Shown here in pieces: positions 33,501 to 45,690 of a stretch of 64,000 nucleotides of DNA (the stretch's first letter is position 1; the number at the start of each line of letters is the position of its first letter). Made by a program: the position numbers and the translations under genes. The DNA comes from Lottia gigantea (Eukaryota > Mollusca > Gastropoda > Lottiidae): contig NW_008710049.1 of NCBI RefSeq assembly GCF_000327385.1, positions 4,756,358-4,820,357 of the forward strand, in the 5' to 3' direction. Under the pieces are notes generated by a model. It saw nothing but the letters and a program-made list of their open reading frames with translations, was not told the origin of the DNA and searched no databases.

Positions 33501-34810
33501 CCGAAAGTGGCGAACATTGCCTTCTAGGTAAGCAAAGTTGAGTATCGAGCAAACCCAGTTGGGCAGTGAACTCGAATATTGTATAGAGTTATTCATAATA
33601 GAACATACAATGTATAATTATTGAATTTGCAGACGACATATTTCTCACCTCCTTAATCAACTTGACACGTCTGCTCTTAGACTAAAACTTTTGGCGGCAA
33701 ACTAATGGACAGGGGTTAAAAGGAAAACATTATTTTCTTATCGGTTTTAGTTATTAAATGAAAATTTTATACAAATGTCAATTGGTTCTTAGACCGATCT
33801 TTGAAAAATTGGTTCTCGGTTTTTGGAAAATTCCATTATTGAATTCTTTGTAATTCCCTTGGTTCTTCTATAGTGGAATATAAAGAGATTCTCTCTGCTG
33901 ATATTTGCAAGTGTAAAGTTGTACTCTCAGAATTTAAGGGTATGGATATATTTTATGCTTCAACCACTGAACGACTTTTACATGTTTGTAGTGTACATCG
34001 ATTGCGATTCAGCTGTAAACATTTGGATCGGTTGGGAGACTTCCTGTTCAATCACACTCTATTTGATAGTGGAAAATTTTGCAAGAGTTCTCGAATTAAA
34101 ACGAAACAGCATGACTGCATGATGAAGAATGCGACATATGCCATATTGACAAAATCAGGATAAAAAAAATATAATTATAATAATTTGAAATGACAAGACA
34201 TAAAATTCAACATATTGGCAAATCATCTGATTTAATACAGAAACTTGATACACCTAATGATGTTATTTTGCTATCTTTTTTCTACCGACTAAGATTGTCA
34301 CTTTGGCATCCCTTAAGGCGAATCGACACTGCTATATGCTTTATACTACATGCTATAGTCGTTTAAACGTAGTGCTCACATAATCCCAAATTCGCAAAAA
34401 TGCACCAGACCGACCAACAAAATGATCGAGACCAAAATAATGCTTAATAGAATAGGGGTACAAGACGTTCCTGCGGTCAACAATAAAGTAGTAGCCTTTC
34501 GCGAACAAATACCACTTCGTTTACATTTGTGCCTAGTGCGCCATCGTAGACATTCTCTCTTTTGCTTATCTTCACATTGTCCCTATTTTATTAACTTGAT
34601 AGAACGTCAAGAGCCTATGTCAAGACCTTCCTCTAAATCCATCAATAATTGTAAATTTGTAGAGAAATCGTCCGAAATAACAAGTTGAGGATATTTCTAT
34701 TTCTATGGGATTATCACACAAAATGAAATCACTCACTTGCTCAACAACACTGTCTTGTGAATTTAGGAAACTTTGTTGCTTGGGGAATCTCCCTTTCCCA
34801 ACATTTCATT

Positions 34811-34912
34811 TAAACGAAATACATTATATTACATTGTAGTACATTATAGTACATTATAGTGCACTGTAGTACACTATAGTACACAATAGTACACTGTCTC
34901 CCCCCCCCCCCC
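34811..34912. repeat. 10-bp tandem repeat followed by a C13 tract
   Basis: ACATTATAGT and variants (GCACTGTAGT, ACACTATAGT) run to a poly-C stretch at 34900-34912. Confidence 0.75.
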
Positions 34913-34933
34913 ACTTTACATGATGTTTCCCTT

Positions 34934-35251
34934 GTGTATCTCAAGATCAACCATATTATATGGAAATTAATAGAAACACTTTCTCCCACTTACGCAACTA
35001 TGTCGTGTGCATTTATGAGTCGTAAGGACACTTCAAAAACATCATTGTCCTTCTATTGCGAAATGAACCTTTTAAAGATCAATGCCATGGCGTGGATTGA
35101 GTTAGCCTATAAAATCAATCAAGTTCTGTTATTCGGTACAGGCATGTAAAAAAATAGAATATGTCAACACTGTGATCTTCATCAGGTTGAAGATGAACAT
35201 CACTTCCTAATTATATGCCATAAATACAGTCAGCCCCGAGAGAAATATTAA
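34934..35251 (+). pseudogene. Decayed LINE (non-LTR retrotransposon) tail with C-terminal Cys/His motif
   Basis: The 3' part encodes KNRICQHCDLHQVEDEHHFL followed by IICHKYSQPREKY and a stop at 35249. This CxxC...EDExHFL..C...Y..xRxxY signature is characteristic of the extreme C-terminus of many LINE reverse transcriptases. An in-frame stop at 35147 precedes it, and no reverse-transcriptase core is visible upstream, so it is a 5'-truncated or decayed copy. Upstream frame content is not convincingly LINE. Confidence 0.6.
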
Positions 35252-35284
35252 ACACTCGTTTGTTCTCATTATACAAATTTCTTT

Positions 35285-35500
35285 CTCCATTACCCCTCTG
35301 TAAGTCAATTTAACGATTGTTAATGGAAGATTTAAAGATTTGTAATCTGCAGTAAATAATATTGCCTTTGGTTTGGCCCCAGCATACGCTGTGTGTTAAC
35401 CTTTAAAATACTTACTTTGGTACATTTTTGTCTGGGGTTGGGGGCCCGTAAACTTGGTTCAACCAGTCATTACGTTAATAAGCATCTGATGCTTGTTTTG
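35285..35500 (+). repeat. Dispersed repeat R1, copy 2
   Basis: GTCAATTTAACGATTGTTAA, GGTTTGGCCCCAGCATACGC, ATACTTACTTTGGTACATTT and AACTTGGTTCAACCAGTC align with the other copies. Confidence 0.65.
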
Positions 35501-36104
35501 TATTTCCCAATTAGTCGCCCAAATGGGAAAGAAAATAAGACCCAATGAGAGGTTGCTCGAGTCAGTAGACCTAACGGGAAAATATTAGCTCTAATGGGAA
35601 TTAGTCTTATTGAGAATGAGCCTATACGACAGTATTATTGATACAAAGTTATAAACGTAAATTGGCAATAATTGGTTTTGTAAATAAAAACAAGGAAGTT
35701 AATATTGCTTTAACTCTTCAAGGCTTCTCCCAATTTATCCAGATTTAAGAGTTTCAATTTCTCGTTCACAAATGGTAGGCTGCTTTAAATCTCATCAAAT
35801 TATTTTTTTTTTAAATTTTCCTCGGGTTAATCTATGCCATAATGCCATGATGACGCACAAAAATTACGTCAGCATTTAAAAATAGCAAAAGTTTCATATC
35901 GGTGGATAACCAGGCCAATACAAAGTTATAAGGTGAAATAAAGTTACCCATAAAGTAGACGTTAAGCCAAACCAAGACGATATTGATATGGATAATAATA
36001 TATTTATAAATCTTCACTTATTTTCTAAAGATAAAATTGTCCCAAGTCTTTTTTCCCCAAATCAATAATTCAAAATCTGTAGTCCAAATACTAGAGCTGG
36101 TCAG

Positions 36105-36265
36105 AGTTGTTACCTTTCTTCTACCGACTAAGATGGTCACTTTCACATTTCGTTAGAAGATTTCACAATGCTTATGATATTATTTTGTGATCTTTTTCTA
36201 CCAACCAAGTTTGTCACTCTGACATACCTTTAGGGGCGTCCACACGGCTAATGATGTTATTCAGT
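36105..36265. repeat. Two adjoining copies of an ~85-bp dispersed unit
   Basis: CTACCGACTAAGATGGTCAC and CTACCAACCAAGTTTGTCAC each follow a TTTCTT/TTTTT run and precede a CCTTTAGG/CGTTAG segment. A further copy is at 34255-34330 (CTACCGACTAAGATTGTCAC). Confidence 0.5.
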
Positions 36266-36532
36266 ATTTTTATATGAATTGCAGTGTTTCTTGAAACTAG
36301 CCTCTAGCCAATTGTATCGATGAATTGAACGTTTTTCACCTTGTAATAAAGACTTTTTACTTCACTATTATTTTATCGGAAGGAAAGTTAAGGAAATAGG
36401 AAGTAATAAAAGCTTCTTAATAAAGATTAAAAAATTCTATAGCATGACAACCTTCAGAGTAAACACTACACATTATTATTTTTCTTAAAGGGATATTGTC
36501 GACTGAATATTTATTAACTGAAAGAGCTTAAT

Positions 36533-37161
36533 TCTTTCTCTATTGCTGTCATGGTGCATAATTATTTCTCTATAGTCGTTGCTGTCATGGGACCTAATTC
36601 TGTCCCTATTGTCGTTGCTGTCATGGGACCTAATTCTGTATCTATTGTCGTTGCTGTCATGGGACCTAATTCTGTATCTATTGTCGTTGCTGTCATGGGA
36701 CCTAATTCTGTCTCTATCGACATTGCTGTCATGGGGCCTTATTCTGTCTCTATGGTCGTTGCTGTCATGGGGCCTAATTCTATCTCTATGGTCGTTGCTG
36801 TCATGGGGCCTAATTCTGTCTCTATGGACATTGCTGTCATGGGGCCTTATTCTGTCTCTATGGTCGTTGCTGTCATGGGGCCTAATTCTATCTCTATGGT
36901 CGTTGCTGTCATGGGGCCTAATTCTGTCTCTATGGTCGTTGCTGTCATGGGGCCTAATTCTGTCTCTATGGTCGTTGCTGTCATTTGGCCTAATTCTGTC
37001 TCTATGGTCGTTGCTGCCATGGGGCCTAATTCTATCTCTATGGTCGTTGCTGTCATGGGGCCTAATTATATCTCTATGGTCGTTGCTATCATGGGACCTA
37101 ATTCTGTCTCTATGGTCGTTGCTGTCATGGGACCTAATTCTGTCTCTATGGTCGTTGCTAT
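36533..37161. repeat. 36-bp minisatellite, about 17 units
   Basis: The unit is CTCTATGGTCGTTGCTGTCA then TGGGGCCTAATTCTGT. The 12-residue repeats in two forward frames (VVAVMGPNSVSM and LSWGLILSLWSL) are products of the 36-bp period. Confidence 0.93.
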
Positions 37162-38163
37162 ATTGATAACATTACTATATGATATAGTCTGCATATTTAT
37201 TTTATTAGTTTATAGTACTTGTTTAAGGATATACTCGTGTAGATATTTTTCGGTAATGGAGCTCCGTTCTGGCTATATTCTGACCGTCAGAACGACATTC
37301 ACCATAACCTTGATACTTCAACTATTGTCACCTCCAAACGGGTGTTTTTATTTTCGAATTTTTCAAGCGAATTTGGCCTTTTATTGTCATTCTTGAAAGT
37401 AAACATAAGTGATAAATATATACATTCTTCATAAGGGGATGAAACCCACAAAATTAATCCACTAGTTATTATAAAAAGATGGTATATTCATCGACTGGAA
37501 AAGTTAATATTTAGTTGAATATTCCTTTAAGTTGATTTGTTTATAAGATTGTAAGCTTCAAGCAGCTGAAAGACCCATGAGCACCTGCTACCAAAATGAC
37601 AATGGACATTTATGACAGTAGTTGACAGCGTTCAATTTTATCATCAATAAATAATGATATTATATACGTGTTTTGCGAATCGTATTTGAAATCTGGTTTC
37701 TTTCCTTTAATTACAATATATCAAAACCATATAGAAATTGTTATTAATGAAAGTATACAGGTCTATTAAGAGAATTGGCAAGAGCTTATAACAGGCGATT
37801 CTCATTGTGGACAAAACTTCATTCCGAAGAAAACTGGCTTGGACCTTGAACGTACATGAACAAAGCAAACAAACTCACTAAGCAGGAGCTTGAGAGACAG
37901 GTTTGTACCCAAACGTGATTGTTTGGAAGGGCAAGTAATATATCCAGAGGGGCAATGGGGGTATGGTGTTTTGTTGCAGTAATGACATTGGTAGGTTGTC
38001 AGAATTTTTAAAGAGAATCAATCTATTTTTTTTGGGTTGGGGGATGGTCCCCTATAGCTACAGGCCTGGCTAAAGACCTTCATAGTTCATATCCTATAGA
38101 CAAAACAAGGGGTGAAAGACGACACCGGGCCGACTCTCGGAAGCACAGGCATAAGAATTTTTC

Positions 38164-38415
38164 TAACTTACCTGGTGTGATAAAGTAACAACAGAATCCC
38201 TGTAAAATCTGGAAAATTGGAAAATTCATAAAACTTAAAAATTAATCTTAATATTAAGCGTTTTTAAATAACTAATTGCATATTTATGGATAATTATTAA
38301 GTTTTTTGGATTTATCGGATTATATAAGGATCCTGTTATCATATTTATGACACCAGGTATATCTTAAAATTCTTAAATTTTATGTTCATTCTTAGACGTA
38401 GTATTCCTTTAATGA
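38164..38415. mobile_element. Second copy of family-B MITE, lacking the outer left arm
   Basis: The stretch from TTACCTGGTGTGATAAAG to TTCTTAGACGTAGTATTCC aligns closely with 27018-27290, including GGATTTATCGGATTATATAA and GGATCCTGTTAT. Confidence 0.7.
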
Positions 38416-38716
38416 TACAGAGGATTTCTGGCCAGTAATTAAAGTAATGAAGACTGGGATTAAATTTTTAATGAAGGATCAAATCAGAGTGGCTAATCAT
38501 TGAACACTAATTAGAAATCACACCCTTTCTAATTAATTTGCCTAATTATGAAAACTCAGGAAATAATTTACTTTCTTAATTTTGCAACCACAAAATCAGA
38601 TTTCATTAACATTTAGCATCCTTTCTCAAACCTTTAATCAAGGGATTGTAAAAAGGTTTTCTAATACACATAAAATATCAATCCTTGGAAGATATTAAGA
38701 AGTATCAGAGCACATT

Positions 38717-38888
38717 AAGAAATAAAAGTTTAATGGATATAGACTTCTATTTAATATTTAAACACAATGTTTAATTACACATACAGGTAACATCAATTAT
38801 CACTTGAGAACGTTACCTGTATGTGTAATGAAACGTCGCGTTTAAATAATAATAATAGAATTCTATACCCATAAAACGGTTGTTTCTT
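38717..38888. repeat. Long imperfect palindrome (about 2 x 75 nt)
   Basis: The core arms ATTACACATACAGGTAAC (38774-38791) and GTTACCTGTATGTGTAAT (38812-38829) are perfect with a 20-nt loop. Pairing continues outward with some mismatches through TATTTAAAC / GTTTAAATA, TATAG..CTTCTA / TAGAATTCTATA and AAGAAA / TTTCTT. It probably belongs to a foldback element. A family-A-like end, AGGGATTGTAAAAAGG, sits nearby at about 38642. Confidence 0.65.
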
Positions 38889-38999
38889 CACATAAAATAT
38901 TTCAAAAATATTTAAGTATGACTGATATAATTCTAACAAAACATAAATAATGTCACTGTCTGAATTAGTCCATGACCTTTGTCCGCAACTTTTCGGAAA

Positions 39000-41900
39000 T
39001 AATGCTAATACATTTAAGGTGAATGAATAAAGGAGGGGACGAATGGTTATATTTTACACGATACTAAAATAGAAAGTAAACGTAAAGAGCAATATCGCCA
39101 GCAGCCATCAAATAAAAAACCTGAGAAAATAGAAACACACTTACTATTTCACAACATGCGACTGAAATCCTTATTGAATGCCTCCAGACATTGACCCGCT
39201 CTCAAGCTGGTTAGGATCTTTTATTTCGTAAGAATTCCAATCAACCCAGGAGGCAAGCAGTTATAACATCTAATAGTAATAACCCATTGGCTTTCAGCAA
39301 ACCAGAAATCTGTGCTCCTGTCTGGTTTCATTGGCTTCACTTTTTTTTTTTTACATGCAACGACTAAGTGAACAGAGCGGTTCATTAAACTACTTTCAGC
39401 TTTGTATATTGAACTAACATATGATGCATGACAATATTTATTTGTGGTTATGAAAGGATGTTATGATGCGTTTTAAAAAACACCGCGGCCATCGTGTCCA
39501 GATTACGACAATATTTTTCTGAAAGTGATGATTTGTAATAAATAGGATGGGATATAGTGCAGACAGGTTTTGCTTATCTTTAGATTTCTATGTATCTGGT
39601 AGCATTTTTGATAAATATTCCATTCATTATAGTATGGCAGAATATCATTTTCATAGTACACAACGTTTCTACAATTTACATGGTATACGGTACTGAAAAT
39701 TTTCATTATAGACATATATTGCAGGCCTGTTTTAACTCATTTGGAATTAATGACAGATATCCATGTCAAACAGCTTATCGTTTCGAGTACGGTTCAATCG
39801 TTCCTATAAAAATTTAGATTAAAATTTTAATTCTGAAGTCCAGAAGACATCACTTCTCTGCTGATTCTGTTTGTTAAAATCTATGAACATTTTCTATTTG
39901 ACGTTGATCGATCTTTAAATAGTGTGTTTTTTGGCCAGAAACTGATTAGAGTTTTATATATTCTTAACCTTGGGAATAAATAACTTTTACCATTCTGAAT
40001 TATTTCTTTAAGCAAACAAATTTGTCCGTGATTCGACAATAAATTGGATAATTAGTTTTTCGATTGTCTTTGAACATAAAGTCAGCGAATAATGGGTGCA
40101 GTGTAGAGCAAATCAGGATAATTGGATAGAATAAACCATCTTTTCCATTACACCAGTGGAATCAGTTTTAAATGGAACCCATAGATATTTATGATAGAAC
40201 CGGATAATCAACAGAAGATCAAGTGGTTTGTCCAACAATCAGGTATACACAGGATCACGAATATGTAAATACACTTGTCAGTTAATCTAACAGTTAACAG
40301 TGTCTCAACTACCTAAGGGACTGGTTGAACCAAGTTTACCTAGGGGGGCTCCCACCAACAGAAAACAAATACAAAATACAAATGTACCAAAGTATCTTAA
40401 AGGTTACCAAACAATATAAAATGGTTCACAACTTATGCTGAACTATGGACATGAAATTGATTAACAGAAGGGTCTCATAATACAGGAGAGCATAAATAAA
40501 CCCGGGAGGATTGACCCCAACCCACTTCAGTCAATAGGTCCAACTCATCAAGAAGAGTCAGTGCTTGTAAAACGAGAAATCGCAAAGATTTGTGTAAAAT
40601 ATAGTGTTGTTCCTAGGTCTTTCACCTTACTATGTGTGCAAGTCCATTGGATCCTCAATATGACTATCAGCTAGTATATAAGCATATTGCAGATATTTGT
40701 CCCGATATAAATCGAGTATGCAGCGATACTGGGCACAGGGAAAAGAGGGGCCAGCTTGTTGATAAAAATAATCTCGACAATATGTGTAAAACCCACCGCT
40801 GTTTCTCCCTTCTTTCACCTTATTATATTACGTGAGTCGACGGGATCATCAACAAGACTTACAGCTAATATGACCCTAATAAGGTGATGACATACATATA
40901 AAGAGTTCCCCCAAGGTGTTTCTTACACAATGTTTTATATACGTTAATAAAGATTAGAGTCTACAGTAGACTAATAATCGTATCGCACATTCTTTAGGGA
41001 ATTTTTCTGTCTAGCTAATCCAAAAGCAATAATGGCATTTGAATATTTTTCAGAAATTTAGATGATCCCAGCCCAGGATAAATATGTAAGAGTAACAACA
41101 CCAATAAGCCAGGAAGGCGTTATAATTTGTTAGTATTTATATGTTTAACTTCTTCGTAAGCACACGATCAGGTAAACCAATTGTCTCTGAAGGTCATTTT
41201 GCTGTTTAATGCAGTAAAGGTTAAGGCTATTTCTTAGTACAAAACGAATAAGAACATACAACAGACAGGGGCGAAGCAGTTTACATTCACACGTCTAACA
41301 CTTTTCAACATATTCAGACATACCATTACATACTTAAGGTTATCACTATCTTGATAGATGTAGTGGAATGGTCAAGGTTACGACTGGTTTGAGAAAGAGT
41401 AAAGAGTCAAATCAGAGCATACGATTGTCGGAAACCTCAGTAAGTTGGTATTTATATATTTGCCATAGCCTACCTTTCAGGTCTTAACCTTAAGCTTGAT
41501 GCTTATTCTTAGTAAATGTTATGACACTTAGGCCCACAGGTTGTAGTGTATATGATTAATAGATAAAGGGCATTGAATCATAGAAAAGTGAATTGAAAAG
41601 TTCAGTTGTCTTCAAGTCGACCTTCGGATTGGCAGAATCTGAGAACAACGACTGTGGGCATGTTAATCTCAGATCCGTTGTCCTGAGCGGTCAGCCATCC
41701 AGTTGATCGTAGTTGCCGATTCTAGTTGCCCGTTTTGCCGACTCGATCCGACTTTTGCAGCTGACTGTTTCGTTCGAAACCTGTGAGCATGTATAGGGTT
41801 AAAATAAAAGCTAGACGCTTGCTGTGATTTGGAGTTTTTATTTTGGGTTAGGAGCCTTGTAAATATCAGTTAAATCAGGAACAATAAACAATGTATGTTT

Positions 41901-42228
41901 TTACAAATTTATTTCCTAAAATAATATAAATATCGTTCTGAAAAACCTTCATAGATATTGTTTTTCTTCTGTCGCTTGACGACCATATCGCTTGTAATTG
42001 GATTAGCTGTGGTCAAGTTTCAGACTTGCACAATATTATCTCAAAGCAATTGATAATGTTGATGAAATATATGTATTGCTTTCGTCTGTGCCCTCGAGTC
42101 CCCGGGTACGGTTGAATACTGGCACATATCTATAAGACCACAAATAGATATTTCCTTCAAGGTTGCTAATTGAAAAACAATACTTATGAAAACTATCGTA
42201 TGTTGTCATTGTCGAACGTCTACGTTGT
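39000..42228. other. No gene seen apart from repeat R1
   Basis: Only short frames are present (39503-39817 and 40630-40835), each overlapped on the opposite strand. No motif was recognised. Confidence 0.5.
40310..40475 (-). repeat. Dispersed repeat R1, copy 3 (inverted)
   Basis: GGGACTGGTTGAACCAAGTT and AAATGTACCAAAGTATCTTA are the inverse of segments in the 35285 copy. Confidence 0.65.
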
Positions 42229-42440
42229 TTGACTGTTTCTCCTGGCAACTTGTAAATTAATACTGATCGATGGCCACATACCATCAGTGCAAATAAGCAA
42301 GTTTAAAAGTAGAACCTGTGAACTTCCAGTTTCCGTTCTTTGACTGTTTCTGTGGGCAACTTCTTTACTAATAAAACTGCAACATACCGTCGGAAATAAG
42401 TGCAAATAAGCAGGTTTAAATATTGAATGCGTGCTACTTC
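42229..42440. repeat. Tandem duplication, unit about 110 bp
   Basis: TTTGACTGTTTCTCCTGGCAACTT ... GTGCAAATAAGCAAGTTTAAA in shortened form (TTTGACTGTTTCT, GGCAACTT, GTGCAAATAAGCA) occurs twice in succession. Confidence 0.6.
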
Positions 42441-45180
42441 ATTAATACCTTCTTGGTTCATCAAGACCCCGTTCCGGTGGAGGCTCATATCGGTAAATTA
42501 CTAGGGTTTATGTAAAATAAACCGAGGTTTCGTGCTTAATTGGATGTGCACCTTTAAGCGATATTGGACTTATTGACAGTTGGAAATCGTAAAGTGTAAG
42601 CTAATATCACTGACTGTATTGACAACATTTCCCTCATTGAACACTCCAAGGCGACACTATTCTTTATTAGCCCATTCAGGAGAGAAGATGTTTAAGATGC
42701 AAACTTTAATTCAAAACATTTGACCTTACGATTTCATTGAACACTCATTTAATCACTGTCGATTACTTCGACAAGGTGACTTTATGTCAACATCCACTTC
42801 CTTTCTCCAAGCTAAATGTCGTCTTAACGAGGGTTATGAAATATCAAGGTGAAAGCTCTGGTTTGAAATTAAGATGTGTGAATTGAATAGTTTCAGGGCA
42901 TTTAGTAATGAAATCATACGTTCAATACATCCTATATTTGTCATATACTTGTGTCTTTCCTCTGTTACGTTGGCCGCTGGGTACTCTCGTTCTTTAGTAA
43001 GGTCATGGCATCCTGACTGAAATATAAAAGAGCTTGTACTTAACGCACGATACACTGTGGAATAATTTGGAAAAGGTTATTGAAGAATGTCATGTAAATG
43101 TAGAATGACAGATAGCTGAAACGGTTGCCCACAAACAGTCAACGGAAATATGGCCACACAGTGACATCGGAGAAAAAAGCGTATCACAAGTACCAAACCA
43201 CATTATACAATCAATCCGGGTGTAAAGGTAGTGATTATAATACAAATTATTATCCATAAACGACATTTAGGGGTAGAAATCATATTAAATAATGGAACAC
43301 AATTTTATGTGTTCGGTATACTACTCTGGAGTTTAATGATACAAAACCCAGTTATCAAACCTGAAAACAATATCAAATTACAGTTTTATTAGTTTTTCAA
43401 TCCTGGAACTCAAATTAAAGTTTCCTGTGCAGGCGTTAGTAATTACAACCACCTCCTGTCCAAATATAATCGATGGTTATTGTAAAACGACCTTTCATTT
43501 CATGAATATATCAGGGCCGTAGCCAGACCAGATTCTTGTGGAGGAGGCCATTTTAACTTACAGTGACGATAAAGGTCGGCGGGAATTATTTTTTTGGTTG
43601 TGGGGAGGGGGGGGGGACAATCAATGTTTTCGGGTGGAGGGGGCACAGCTGCGGGCTAGGATTATTTATAAAGTAAACAGGTAAGACCACAATTCATAAC
43701 CTCATATTTACATAGCAACATAGTACAGCTTTATTAGTTGAACCACTTTGAAATAACAACAGTTTTTACAAATTTGTTATTGTTTTCTTTTGAGCCATCT
43801 GATATATATGTGAATTAGTGTATAGTAAACTGGGTATAAAAGCGATAAAGACCTATTATATGTATATAAAAGTGCAAAACGATCATGTCTGATTACATCT
43901 GGTTCAATTGCAAGTCTGATATTATTCTATTTATAGAAACATGGATATAATTCTCTTTGATGTACCTAATCTCTATATCTGGTCTGAACATGGAGAAACC
44001 CAACAATTAACAGCATCATTATCTGTTAACAACTTGGATCTTTCCTTTAAAGAATACGTAAATAGAGAATTGATGTGATAATAAGCAGTTTCAACATTTA
44101 TGGGTTTTTGATGAAACTTTTGCATGTCAATTGTAAAAAGAAATGCGTTTAAAACGCCGTGAACATGTTCGTTATTCTAAAAGATCGCAGAATATAAATT
44201 CATGGGAGATATTGTGGTAATAAACCAAGCTTTGAACGTATTAAGCTATAAAATGATCAGTGGGTTCCAAGTTCAAGATTGGAATTTGTCAGAATTTATA
44301 AAAATATATGTCGGTTGTGGGGACAGGCAGGATATGCTTACTTTTTTAGACAACTAATACCACCTTTCATTATGAAATACTTACTAACTTATGATTGACA
44401 TACTTCCTCATATTATAAGTTCATTAACTGCTTCCAATATATTACCAAAACTTTTATTTTGGATTTCTGGTTTAGTTTTGTGGTTTGGATCGTTAGTACT
44501 TGTATTTTCTTAATCAATATTTCTAATTTAGTTAAAATTAAATTGGAAATAAAAACATTATACATATAACGCATGTATCTTAACTTTAATATGTTTACAA
44601 ATGTACAATAAAACTCTCTCAATATGTAGATAGATAATTAAATTAATGTGTTTTATAATACAGCATTTTATCAATTAGATTATACTAATTACCAAACACA
44701 ATCTTTCAAGGAATCTGTTCATTACCTTCCAATATTCTTTATAATGATGTTATCGTTTAGAAACAGAAAACAGATAGATGAACCAAAACCCAATGTATCA
44801 ACAATATAATCAAATTTGCATGATGTTCCAAATCAAAATACAGTAGAAAAACCAAACTATTTCTAATAAAGAACCAAAACAGACAGTATAATGAACAATA
44901 TAATTGCATTTTTTTTAAAGAATTTTGCATGACATTCAAAAACAAATCAGAGTAAAGACTAATCAAACAATATTTTATGAAAATAATTTATAAAATATAA
45001 ACATAATTATATAAAATGTATATAAATATCATAAAGTTATTTTTGAAGAAATGAGAATATAGAAAGAAGTAATAATATATTATAAATCTTCCAATGACGT
45101 ATTAGAAGCACAAGTTATAGATAAATAAGAAAAATATTATGGATGGATACTTCTAGAATATTTAATACTTTCAACGTTTA
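42441..45180. other. No gene seen; one transposon-end-like sequence
   Basis: CAGGGCCGTAGCCAG at about 43513 followed by G-rich sequence resembles hAT-type ends but has no partner. Repeat R2 copy 3 is at 44392. The rest is AT-rich. Confidence 0.45.
44392..44512 (+). repeat. Dispersed repeat R2, copy 3
   Basis: GATTGACATACTTCCTCATA, AAGTTCATTAACTGCTTCCA and TTGTGGTTTGGATCGTTAGT align with the 17285 copy. Confidence 0.6.
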
Positions 45181-45240
45181 ATAATAATAATAATAATAAC
45201 AATAATAAACTCTTTATTTTACATGGGTTAAAATTATGCA

Positions 45241-45690
45241 CAATACACAAGGACATGGTCCTGTCTAACATTCAGCCCATGGGGACAATACACAAGGACA
45301 TGGTCCTGTCCAACATTCAACCCATGGGGACAATACACAGGGACATGGTCCTGTCTAACATTCAACCCATGGGGACAATACACAAGGACATGGTCCTGTC
45401 TAACATTCAACCCATGGGGACAATACACAAGGACATGGTCCTGTCTAACATTCAACCCATGGGGACAATACACAAGGACATGGTCCTGTCTAACATTCAA
45501 CCCATGGGGACAATACACAAGGACATGGTCCTGTCTAACATTCAACCCATGGGGACAATACACAAGGACATGGTCCTGTCTAACATTCAACCCATGGGGA
45601 CAATACACAAGGACATGGTCCTGTCTAACATTCAGCCCATGGGGACAATACACAAGGACATGGTCCTGTCTAACATTCAGCCCATGGGGA
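45241..45690. repeat. 45-bp minisatellite, 10 units
   Basis: The unit is CAATACACAAGGACATGGTC, CTGTCTAACATTCAACCCAT, GGGGA. It is preceded by an (AAT)n microsatellite at about 45180-45208. Near-identical units indicate recent expansion. Frames on both strands are artefacts. Confidence 0.95.

Noticed and set aside
34422-34688. 88-codon frame as further LINE coding sequence
   Set aside because: It shows no reverse-transcriptase or endonuclease motif and lies before an unrelated 10-bp repeat.
36551-37396. 281-codon frame with VVAVMGPNSVSM repeats as a membrane protein
   Set aside because: It is entirely due to the 36-bp period, and a second forward frame and the reverse strand are also open.
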